A DNA stretch of 64,000 bases from Ophiobolus disseminans (lineage: Eukaryota > Ascomycota > Dothideomycetes > Pleosporales > Phaeosphaeriaceae). Within the stretch, counting starts at the first letter, position 1; every line of letters begins with the position of its first letter. Positions 35,473 to 44,714 of the stretch are shown piece after piece. The position numbers and the translations under genes are program-made. The stretch spans positions 84,272 through 148,271 of the forward strand of contig MU006246.1 in the NCBI GenBank assembly GCA_010093685.1, written 5' to 3'. The notes under the pieces were generated by a model. It did no database searches and was not told the DNA's origin. It was given only the letters and a program-made list of their open reading frames with translations.

Positions 35473-35598
35473 GGGCTCGTGGTTTAGTGGTATAATACTC
35501 CCTTAGCATGGGAGTGGTCCGGGGTTCGAGTATGTCTTGACCCAATTCGAAATTCTCGCGCAGTTTAATTAACACATCTGCAGTTCCCCGCGAGTCCA
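35473..35598 (+). tRNA. tRNA-Ala(AGC) with a GT-AG insertion in the T-loop
   Basis: The 5' part (35473-35529) gives acceptor GGGCTCG, a D-arm with the A-box match TGGTTTAGTGG, and a perfect five-pair anticodon stem CTCCC/GGGAG around TTAGCAT (anticodon AGC). The variable loop TGGTC, the T-stem strand CGGGG and TTCGA follow. The 3' part (35584-35598) gives TT, CCCCG, CGAGTCC and discriminator A. Joining the two yields T-loop TTCGATT, a perfect T-stem and a complete acceptor stem with G3:U70, the alanine identity pair. Mature length is 72 bases. The D-stem has one T-T mismatch and one wobble pair. The insertion (35530-35583) separates the two halves of the B box. A T5 terminator follows 13 bases downstream. 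Whether the product is made is unknown. Confidence 0.85.
35530..35583 (+). other. spliceosomal-like intron inside the tRNA-Ala gene
   Basis: 54 bases beginning GTATGT and ending ATCTGCAG, with TTAAC about ten bases before the acceptor. This is the same length and signal set as the protein-gene introns of this window. It lies between tRNA positions 58 and 59, not at 37/38 where nuclear tRNA introns belong. It cannot form the bulge-helix-bulge around the anticodon that tRNA endonuclease uses. Confidence 0.75.
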
Positions 35599-35610
35599 TT
35601 GATAAATATC

Positions 35611-35615
35611 TTTTT
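35611..35615 (+). terminator. Pol III terminator, T5
   Basis: Run of five T on the plus strand, 13 bases after the discriminator base of the tRNA-Ala gene, as expected for RNA polymerase III termination. Confidence 0.7.
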
Positions 35616-36091
35616 GCCGTCATAATTTGCTCCAAGTAGATTTGACGTGTAAGTTCCGGGCAACAATTTTTTCTAGAGATTGCACGAAATCTATTCGCCA
35701 TGCTGTGTGAGAGTCCTGCCTGACTTTTTGCGCGTGCTTTGGGATTCCTCCCCAACCCTCTTTTTGGTGCAACCTATTACCTGGAATAGGGAAGATTGCG
35801 ATGCACGTTAGTGGTGCGCGAGTAAAGGCTGTGAATTTCTTATTTGATCTGATATGCCTGCGCTGCAGCAATCACGCTCCCATCCAACATGAAGCATGAT
35901 GAAGACACTCCAGCAATGCGGCGCCCATGCCTTTACAAAAAGGTAAGATCTCCTCAAAGAGTCGCGGGTGATTTGAAGCTAAGATCTAGCCACCTGCCCT
36001 TTCGGACGAGGCCCTACCCACCATCAACATCAACCCTATCGCGCCGTGATACCCACGACTCCTCAGATGTCCTCGGCAGCGCCCTTCACGC
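35616..36091. other. intergenic
   Basis: About 475 bases between the tRNA terminator and the 3' end of the rhodopsin-like gene; no supported feature. Confidence 0.5.
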
Positions 36092-37560
36092 TCACAGTGG
36101 CGACGTGATAAATTCGTTCCTGGAGGATCCAGAGACCTTGAAACTATCAACTTCTGAAACATTAGATCTGGTTCCTTTCAGGGTGGATGACGTGTCGGTT
36201 CGACCAGCCGCTTCATGATCGTATTTCGAGGGTCGCACAAACGATGGTTTGCTATTCACCGAGCTCTGCTCCGAGAAACGTGACTTCAGAGATGAGAAGA
36301 TTGAAGACGACTTGATCTCAGACCAAAGATTGCTCTGAGTCAGAATCTTGTGCCAGAAAGAAGATATGGCGGGTGCACAGCTGACTACAACAGTGCCAAA
36401 TATCTCCGCAACACTGTACACTTTGGTCAGCGGAGTGTCAGAATGAGTTCGCGCAATCTTACGTCAAGATTGCAAGCAACGCCGCGTTCCAAGTCGGATC
36501 GATTCCGCGATACACCAAAACCCTGAAATACAAAGATACGCCGCTCAAGCCCACCAATCTGCGGCACCAAGTTAGAACGAGTAGCAACGGCGGACATAAT
36601 CGAGACTCACATGATTCCCGTGCCGAACACAACGCCCAAAGCGATCTTCCTTCGACGATCGACGTGCAACCTCGCAACGATGGGGAACGGCAGTATCAGA
36701 ATCAACAGATCGGCAAGACACGAGAAAACTCCCACGACGACATGAGGCCAGTTGTTCGTAGCACAGCGTGCAAATGAGGCGCCACCCCACACTTCACCCT
36801 TCCTCGGGATGCAATACACTCCGCCAACCACGACGTTCATGCTGTAGAAGAGCGCCATGAAGACGATCCAGGCGTACGCAGTTCGTCGAAGCCATGTGAT
36901 ACTGCCGAACACACGGATATACAAGGCAAGAATGGCGGATTTGGCAGCCCACATGGTTGGAGCGATAAGGATTAGGATAGCAAGTTGCATCTTCACGCTT
37001 TGTGTTAGTTGGGCATCGTCTAGGCTTTCTTGGACGTACCTTTGCCATCGAACTCGACATGAAAGATAGAGGAACATCCCATGCATGCTTAGTAGCGCCT
37101 TGTTTAGAGACTGGCACATCAAGGTCAGCACGTATCAAGTAGGCAGTATGAGGGAGAGACTCACTGGAGAGATTGAGGGCCCAGTAGCCTGCGCCCCCAG
37201 CAAATGCAAAGACGCATAACACTTGCGCCCCTTGTTAGCGCAGCCCTGTGGGACAGAACACGAGGAGGACTCACGATCGTCTAAGCCTATTTTCCTGGCG
37301 ACTTTCAGGTTTGTGGCCAGCCTTAGAATCAGAAAAAAACCTCCAACCACTATCAACGCAATCCCAGACTCGAGCATTGCAGGGTACATCGACGGCCCGT
37401 TCGCAAAATTTGGACCTTCGCCAGAGGGATTGGCCATGATGGGGATCTTTGACAGATCCATGTCTGGTGGCAAGGCCATGTCTCCAAAGTTGACGTGTGA
37501 TGAGTGGTTGTGGTGTTCGTCGGGAGAGTTCAGAAGCGTTGCTGAATCTTCAGTCATCAA
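36092..37560 (-). CDS. seven-transmembrane rhodopsin-domain protein (fungal SAT/PTH11-like family)
   Basis: Six minus-strand exons (37560-37275, 37221-37165, 37110-37040, 36990-36611, 36558-36463, 36413-36092) encode 403 residues; introns are 49-54 bases. After a short acidic N-terminus there are about seven hydrophobic segments: GIALIVVGGFFLILRLA, LLCVFAFAGGAGYWAL, a long middle exon with four (around MQLAILILIAPTMW, YAWIVFMALFY, VVVGVFSCLADLLILIL, and ALGVVFGTGII) and VAEIFGTVVVSCAPAISSF. The pattern LYIRVFGS...WIVF and the final EIFGTVVVSCAPA match the fungal rhodopsin-domain family (PF20684), whose members are plasma-membrane proteins of unclear ligand. The C-terminal tail is Ser-rich and cytosolic. 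A second ATG follows directly at 37557. Confidence 0.85.
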
Positions 37561-38278
37561 AGTAAGACGCCCTCGCAGCCCTTAAACATACCGGCAGTCT
37601 GGGACGCACTAAGATCAGCAATTTGCTGCTTATGGTAACACAAATTCGGATGATCACGGTTCTGCCCAGCTCGGAGTTCAAGATCCCGGTCCCTTGTACT
37701 AACCGCTCCAATAGAAGGTGTGAGCATGCCTATCCGCGCAAATCGAACAGCTAATCATTCCCCGCCCGACACGCCCTACGTATAATTCATGAAGCTGTCA
37801 TACCTAGCTAGAGCCAATCGGGAACCATTATCCCTGGCCCTACACTATAAACAGGCCGTCGAAGTTTACCCCGTAAGCCGAAGGCGCACGTTTGAACTTT
37901 TCGGTCACGCCCCGAATACGCTGGGGTTTTTGGAATGTTTATCGTTAGCGGACCGTTGCCAAATGATGATATGGAGCGGTAGTAATGCTGGCATCAGTTT
38001 GCGTAACATGTTTCAAGTATTTCTGAAAATCTGCCTACCGTGCCGAGGCGTTTGCTGCCATCGGGGCAATTTGTGTGTTGATGCAGAGTTGACTGTATGC
38101 TATGATAGCCAACCCGTGACCGGATGCGTTGCATTTCGCCCCGAGTGAGGTATAAGATATCAGATCTTCTTAGGCTGCAGAAGCATACAGTGCAACCACG
38201 GCTTTGGAAATCCCCATTGTTACAACCTAGTTTAATCAATACCACTATTGACAATCGGGAGTCAATCGACGCACGAAG
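37561..38278. other. divergent promoter region
   Basis: 718 bases between the rhodopsin-like gene (minus) and the P450 gene (plus). No supported coding frame. Confidence 0.5.
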
Positions 38279-40399
38279 ATGCTTGCTATCATTCTCTTCA
38301 ACTATACGTTCGTCCTTACTCTGCTCTCTAGTAGCACTATTGTCAGTTGTTTCTTCCTGTCGTCTCTGGTGAAGCAATATGGATTCGTACGTACATTGCT
38401 AATTCTGACCGAATCACATATTGACCGTATTTACACAGTCATGGCTTTTGGTCCGTCCTTTCAAAAAGTTCGTGAAGCGCGTGTATTCCTATCGATTTCT
38501 CTTCGATGCTCAGGGAATGATCCAAGAAGCCTATGACTTAGTATGTACTTCTTTTGCTGTGAGCTAAGGATTCACCACCTAACAAGTCTGCAGGCCCAGA
38601 ATGGTTCCTTCGTCGTGAACGCCCCCGACGTTCATTACCACTTTGTTACGGAACCGCACCTGATCAAAGAAGTCGATCACGCCCCTAAAGATGTACTATC
38701 TCTCCAAGCTGCTGCAAAAATTGTAAGAACAATGGGCTTTCAACAAGATGATGAGATACTGAGATTCCATTCAGATTCTTCAGCCGGAATACTCGATGCA
38801 CCGGTTCGACTGGTCTCTGGAACGCGGTACCGATGGCACTCCACTAGTCAGGACCTTGCGAAGCTTGCTCAGGAACGACCTGCCAAATATCTTGCCTAAG
38901 ACGCGCCTAGCAAACTCCGCAATCATTGACAACCTGGTTCGACAGTCGAAGAATCAGCGGCTTCACCTCAAGCCCGTCGTGCGCGCTTGCGTAGCACGCT
39001 CCAATGCGCGGGTGTTCTTTGGCGAAGAGATTGGTAAGAAGCGTCGTAACATGATCTTCTTGTAGCGTGTAGGCTGATGTTTGCGAAGCCACAAACAAAG
39101 AGTTCATGGAAGCTGCGGAAGACTTCATCAGCAAGACAATGCTGATAGCAGAGACAGCACGCCTTCTTCCAAGGGGCCTTAGCCAGTGAGTGACTTCCGC
39201 CTTATATCTTGTCGATTCGCTTGCAGGATAATACAACCGCTGGTCTTCGTGTGATGCAATCAGACTGACAGATTTTGCACAGTATCGCAGCACGGTTCTT
39301 GGAAAGCCAGTTCTCATCGCAACGTATCGTTTACGACACACTGGTTCCTATTGCCCAGCAGAGGATCGATGAACAAGAGTTGAAGAGATCAGGACACGCT
39401 GTTCCTGAACATGTAAGTCGTTGCAGAAACTCGCTTCAACAGCAGATCTGAACAACGTTGCTGACCAAATTTTGATGTCTAGAAAGACTGTATGCAATGG
39501 ATTATGCAACAATCTTCCCGGTTAAGACCATGGTCAGCTGAAGTGACCACACCATGGACTGCCGGACGAATCGTTCACGAGCTCATGGCCCTTTGGTTCG
39601 GCTCGGTACATGCGATGGGAATGGTAAGTCGATTGCAGCGTGTTGCAGAAACAAACGATCCTAACCAGATAGACCATCATCTTCGCTGTCCGAGACCTGT
39701 GCATTCATCCCGAGTATGTCGATCTTCTACGCAAAGAGTTCGAAGGACCATCATATGAAGCTTGGGAAAGAACTGGCTACGGGTTGCCTCTTCTCGATAG
39801 TTTCCTCAAGGAGTCAGCGCGAATGAACCCGATTGACAGTGGTAAGTGTTCTGCGCCCGGAGAAACTCTGTTGCAGTAACTGACAGCAAACGACGTTAGT
39901 GAGCGTACGTCGCAAGGCTCTAAAGCCGTTCGATCTATCAAACGGCGTGCATGTCGACAGCGGAGAATGGCTAGCCACGCCCCTGCAAGCCATGCTTCAG
40001 GACCCCAAAATCTGGGCCGATCCCTCCTCGTTCCATGGTCTTCGCCACGTCGATGCCGCGACTCTGGAAAAGCTGGAAAACGCGGGCTCACTCAGCTGCC
40101 CGGACCCCACCAAGGCTGCGCTTCTGACCGATACAAGGGGCTGGCAGACATGGGGTACTGGGCGCACAGCATGGTGAGATTGCTCTTGTAATATCAGTTT
40201 TGCGCTAATTCGAAGAAACAGCCCCGGGCGCTTTTATGCATCGGCCGGAATGAAACAGATCTTCGGGTTGATAGTCACTAAATTTGACGTTAATGTCTTG
40301 GACGAGAGTGCGCCGCGCGCTTTCAGCTGGCGCACGAGCAATGTCCCTCGTCCGGACATACCAATCGTGCTCCGTCCAAGGTCGGCGTTGGCTTCATGA
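38279..40399 (+). CDS. cytochrome P450 monooxygenase, 10 exons
   Basis: Exons 38279-38386, 38439-38540, 38594-38722, 38775-39033, 39101-39185, 39283-39412, 39483-39623, 39673-39841, 39900-40173 and 40222-40399 encode 524 residues. A hydrophobic N-terminal anchor (IILFNYTFVLTLL) places it on the ER membrane. The K-helix is ESARMNP (E-x-x-R). The heme loop is WGTGRTACPGR with the ligand Cys at 466. Its codon is split TG|C by the last intron, and Trp replaces the usual Phe seven residues before it. The overall layout resembles fungal ent-kaurene oxidase-like P450s, but substrate cannot be assigned. The I-helix threonine motif is weak in this family type. The fourth intron acceptor (39100) was chosen because a nearer AG gives a stop. 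Confidence 0.88.
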
Positions 40400-40997
40400 C
40401 GCACCTAGGTACTATTGAGAAGGTTGTCAGGGTGTACGATTAGTTAACGCACCTTACTGTTTGGCGGTTGTTTAACATAGCTGTTTCATATGTTCCAATG
40501 TCTTATCTTCTCTTTCAAGTGTAAATTGTTGCAGTAGTTCGTGATGACACCGATTAGCCACCTGGCACCAATGGAAACGTACCTATAACACCAGAAAACA
40601 GTGTTATTTTGAGCACTGCAAGGCCCTTACAAGATGTATCCCAGATTTACTAGTAGTGCTCAGGCCACGACTCGATTGGCAAAGTGTTTCGGAAGGATGA
40701 AGGATGGGGCCTAGTAGGCCGTGCGGCAAGTAAGCGACCGCTGAGGAAACCCCGCACCCTAACGGTTGCCCTTGCTGCCTCTCAACTGTGCCACTGCCAA
40801 GGCGTGTAAGTAACACCTGACACGGAATCACCCGCGGTATGAATACATTTAACCTTGTTCACATCCTTAACGCTCTCACGCTGTCTCAACAGCACCTCTC
40901 AACATACAGCTTGCACCTTCCACCGAACCTCATCAAATTCGATTAAACTACACAAAAATCTCTACATCAACTCCCTCACTCCGATACATTCACAAGC
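40400..40997. other. intergenic
   Basis: About 600 bases between two plus-strand genes. A pyrimidine- and A-rich stretch at 40870-40990 is probably the promoter and leader of the DUF4267 gene. Confidence 0.5.
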
Positions 40998-41393
40998 ATG
41001 TTCGAACAATTCACTCTGAGACATATCTTTCCCCTTCTCCTCGCCACCCAAGTCACCTTCGGAGGAATGATGCCATTCACCCACGGCCCTGAAGCGGCTC
41101 TCCTCAAGTTTGGCTTTCCCCCAAGCATCGCGGCTTCAAAGGGCGCCTGGCCCGTCATCAAGATTGGTTCAGCCCGGGTTACCACGATCGGTTTGGCCAT
41201 TTGGGGAATGTACCTCGGCGGTCACTTCGAAGCCATCGACATCCTGATCGCCTGTACTGGATGGGTCGCTTTGATTGATGGATTGGTATGTCACCAGGAA
41301 GGCGCCGCTGGATCGACTCTGTTTCGTGTTGGATTGACGAGCGTGATCTCACTGTGGGGCTTTCTGGGCATGACAACGGGCAAATACTTTTGA
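40998..41393 (+). CDS. small membrane protein, DUF4267 family
   Basis: Single exon, 131 residues. There are about four hydrophobic segments: HIFPLLLATQVTFGGMM, TIGLAIWGMYLGG, AIDILIACTGWVALIDGL and VGLTSVISLWGFLGM. The spacing and the conserved GAWPVIKIGSAR stretch match fungal DUF4267 proteins, which are membrane proteins of unknown function often found beside metabolic and efflux genes. There is no intron and no signal for a different start; the ATG at 40998 follows a long CT/A-rich leader. Confidence 0.8.
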   Translation: MFEQFTLRHIFPLLLATQVTFGGMMPFTHGPEAALLKFGFPPSIAASKGAWPVIKIGSARVTTIGLAIWGMYLGGHFEAIDILIACTGWVALIDGLVCHQEGAAGSTLFRVGLTSVISLWGFLGMTTGKYF

Positions 41394-42293
41394 GGATAGA
41401 CAGCCATCCTCGAAGTTGTATGGATCGGTAAAGCGACACGGTCCGGAGCTGAAACAACACAGCCGACTTTGATGCATGAATGCAGATGTTCTACGTAGTT
41501 GGCTGTATTTGTTGTGCGACGGTTAATTCTGTTCGGGTACGTGAACCACAACAGGGTCTCAATTAGGTGGATCGAGATCTGCGGACAATTTCACACGGTG
41601 TGATTCATTGTTACAGAGATGCCTAGATGTTTAATTTACTTTCGTTCACCGAATTAACTGTGCATGACTTGCCAGCTCGTTACGGTATGATATTCACACC
41701 AATGCGGGCAACAAAGGAGAAACTCACAAGGATTGAAACGAGTTCTATCAGTAAACGTGCTACGCCGCACGCCAAAATAGGCTGCTGTAGAGCGAGGGTA
41801 GCGGCTATTTCTCCGTTTGATCATCGTCAAGGTTGACAGAACACAAACGTTCAGCTGAACACCTCCCGGCTGTTATGACACCAAAGCATCTGATAGGCTC
41901 GCGAATAAGCTCAGTGAACTCCGCCCACTGGAGGTGCAGTTATTGGAAAGCCCAGAGTTTGTGACTGACCGGTAAGGGATACGGAGCAGTAAGCTATACC
42001 TCGGGGCTTATTTGGTTTGCACCCCCGTCATGTCCTCACGATGCATGTGCGGGTATGGCTTTGCGGGCGCAATGCAGGACCTGATCGGCAGGCGAAGTGT
42101 AGTCGCAAATACGCCTAGATGAATATTCCGGTAACAGCGGTAAAAATGTTTTGAGCTTTCACGTCTTGCTGCATGGGATTGAGTGTGGTTACAGCACCTC
42201 CATAGCCACAAGCCAGGGCCATATCATCTCCATCAACTTCCGACATACGCTTCTTCGATCTGTTTTCACCCACATCTTTCTCTCAACACAACC
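41394..42293. other. intergenic
   Basis: 900 bases; promoter of the DHA2 transporter. No supported coding frame or repeat. Confidence 0.5.
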
Positions 42294-44006
42294 ATGACCA
42301 CTCATATCAATCCTCACCCAATAGAAGATGAAGAGCTCGGTTCCGGCCCAACGTTGCTAGAAAAGTCTGACGAAGCGAGCGACACACCCAAACATAAAGC
42401 AGTACCATTCACACATTCCTGGTCACTCTGGTGCATATTCTCTGTACTATGTCTCTTCTCGTTCTTGACTGCCGTCGATGGCACCATCTTGACGACCTCG
42501 CTCCCCACAATCACACACACAATTGGAGGCGGCAACGAGTCGCTCTACATCTGGTATGCTCAATGCTTCCTCTTTGCAAACACCGCACCACAGCCTCTGG
42601 TCGGCCAAATTTCCAACATCTTCGGGCGCCGCCAACCATTTCTTGTGTCCATCGCGATGTTCGCCCTGGGTAGCGGCATTGCTGGTGGGGCAAACACTCC
42701 CGCCATGTTTATAGCTGGCCGCACCATACAGGGAGTCGGTTCAGCTGGGCTATTCGTCCTGTCTGATATCCTCATATGCGATCTGGTGCCTCCACGTCAC
42801 CGAGGGCCGTATCTAAGTGCGGTGCTTTCGACAGCTGGGATAGGCTCTACTATTGGCCCAGTGATTGGCGGTGCACTGGTTGAACACAGCTGGAGATGGA
42901 TCTTCTACCTTAACATTCCCATCTCAGTCCTTGGGTTCCTGATCGTGTTCTGCTTGCTCAAAGTCAATCATAATCGCCCTCCAAGCTGGACACACGCCAT
43001 GTTGCATGTCGACTACCTCGGCGCGCTCATATTCATACCGTCGACGACATCGTTGTTCTATGCCCTCATTACTGGTGGTAATCAACATCCTTGGTCATCA
43101 TGGCGAGTCATCCTGCCGTTGATTCTCGGTATCGTTGGTTGGGCACTCTACCACATCCAGCAGGCTACTCCATCCATCTGCCGTTCTCCAAGTACCCCGT
43201 CCCATCTCTTTACCAACCGCACATCGGCGACAGGATACGCCCTGATATTCCTCACTTCTATAGTGCTGTATATCGTAAGCTACTTCCTTCCGTTCTACTT
43301 CCAAGCGCTGAAGTTGGTTTCCCCTCTCCTCTCCGGCGTCTATTATCTGCCTTTCGCGCTCGCCATTATACCGTTTGCCGGCCTCTCTGGCTGGGTGCTT
43401 AGCAAATGGGGAAAGTATGTACCTCTACACTACGCGGGAACAGCTTTGATCGCGGTTGGGGTTGGCTTGTTCGCCACGCTCGACGCCGACTCATCGCGCG
43501 GAGCATGGATCGGTTTCCAGATACTCCCCGCCGCAGGAATCGCGATGCTTTTCACGGCGACAATGCCTAGCGTTCTTGCAGCGCTTCACGAAAGGGACGT
43601 CGCAGTAGCGACAGCCACGTACTCGTTCATTCGATCGTTCGGAATGGTATGGGGTATAACGATTGCCGGAATAATGTTCAATGGACAAGTCAATACCAAC
43701 CTTGGCTTGGTGCATGATGTAGGGCTAAGAGATAAGCTGGGGAACGGAGCGGCTTACGCGTTTGCTGCAAGAGAAGGAGGTTTGAAGGAGCTGCGAGATC
43801 CAAGCAGTGTAGCGCAAGTCATGCATGTATATACTCGAGCGTTGAGGTCGCTTTGGCTGATGGCGATGGCTGTGGCGCTGTTAGCCTTGGTGTGTGTGCC
43901 GATTGAAAGGTCACTTAAATTAGGAAAAGAGCACACCACAGACTTCGGAATGATCGATGGAAAGGAAGGGAAGAAAGAAAACAAGGGGGATGACGTGAAG
44001 GGCTAG
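42294..44006 (+). CDS. MFS drug efflux transporter, DHA2 (14-TM) type
   Basis: Intronless, 570 residues, starting at the ATG in ACAACCATGACC. A ~45-residue cytosolic N-terminus precedes 14 hydrophobic segments. The DHA2 signatures are present: TAVDGTILTTSLPTI (segment 1 with the Asp), the loop QISNIFGRRQPFL between segments 2 and 3, and antiporter motif C in STAGIGSTIGPVIGGALVE followed by WRWIFYLNIP. The C-terminus is Lys/Glu-rich. By family it exports toxic compounds or metabolites in exchange for protons at the plasma membrane. It sits downstream of the P450 and DUF4267 genes in the same orientation, compatible with but not proof of a shared role. Confidence 0.92.
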   Translation: MTTHINPHPIEDEELGSGPTLLEKSDEASDTPKHKAVPFTHSWSLWCIFSVLCLFSFLTAVDGTILTTSLPTITHTIGGGNESLYIWYAQCFLFANTAPQPLVGQISNIFGRRQPFLVSIAMFALGSGIAGGANTPAMFIAGRTIQGVGSAGLFVLSDILICDLVPPRHRGPYLSAVLSTAGIGSTIGPVIGGALVEHSWRWIFYLNIPISVLGFLIVFCLLKVNHNRPPSWTHAMLHVDYLGALIFIPSTTSLFYALITGGNQHPWSSWRVILPLILGIVGWALYHIQQATPSICRSPSTPSHLFTNRTSATGYALIFLTSIVLYIVSYFLPFYFQALKLVSPLLSGVYYLPFALAIIPFAGLSGWVLSKWGKYVPLHYAGTALIAVGVGLFATLDADSSRGAWIGFQILPAAGIAMLFTATMPSVLAALHERDVAVATATYSFIRSFGMVWGITIAGIMFNGQVNTNLGLVHDVGLRDKLGNGAAYAFAAREGGLKELRDPSSVAQVMHVYTRALRSLWLMAMAVALLALVCVPIERSLKLGKEHTTDFGMIDGKEGKKENKGDDVKG

Positions 44007-44714
44007 TCGGAAACTCGAAGATTGCTCTTAGTCATATGTATCACGATACTAGACTCACCCGTCGCATCTCCAGACGGAGACACTCCCAGTCCCATGTCAG
44101 ACTCTTTAAGCCTCGAAGCTTTATGCTACCTTGAAGCGCATCGGGCACATATTTTCTACACTACTGGGCGAGGAGAATGAGGGGCCTTGCACTCAGTGTA
44201 AAATCCATCGTGTTGGGGTGTTGAGGAGCGACAGGATGATCCGTGAGGTGGGGGTTTGGCAATCGATAGTGGTGCGAGGTTAGTCACGTTATGTAGAGAC
44301 GTACCAAACCATGATATCAGCTGGTAAGTGATGATCGTGAGTTGCGCGCGATCAAAGTCTGCAGTGTTCGTGAAGCCACAAGCGGCCACCTGTAGCACAA
44401 AACGCTGTTCCGAAAACAAAATGGGTCATGCACAGACACTTCAGCGGCAGATGAACGTACACACAACATCATTAGAGCAAAGAGGACATAATGTGTGTCA
44501 AAGGAGTGAATTATGCTATCGAACTATCACCGTTTAAGACGATGATGGCTACGAAAAGCATCGCAAGATTATTAAAAATTATACCGCCAATTTACCAATA
44601 CCCTTCCATCGATTTTGCACAAAAGTTGGGTGCGTCCTGGAGTACAACGTACCTGGCAAAGTGACCGCTGCATGGTCGACACACCTTTTACCTTTCTGCA
44701 ACTCTACCGAACGA
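44007..44714. other. convergent 3' regions
   Basis: About 700 bases between the DHA2 transporter stop and the stop of the repeat-rich secreted protein (minus). Nothing supported. Confidence 0.5.

Noticed and set aside
35473..35598. Simple tRNA pseudogene truncated after the T-loop
   Set aside because: The missing T-stem strand, acceptor strand and discriminator base are all present 54 bases downstream in perfect pairing register,followed by a Pol III terminator; truncation does not explain that.
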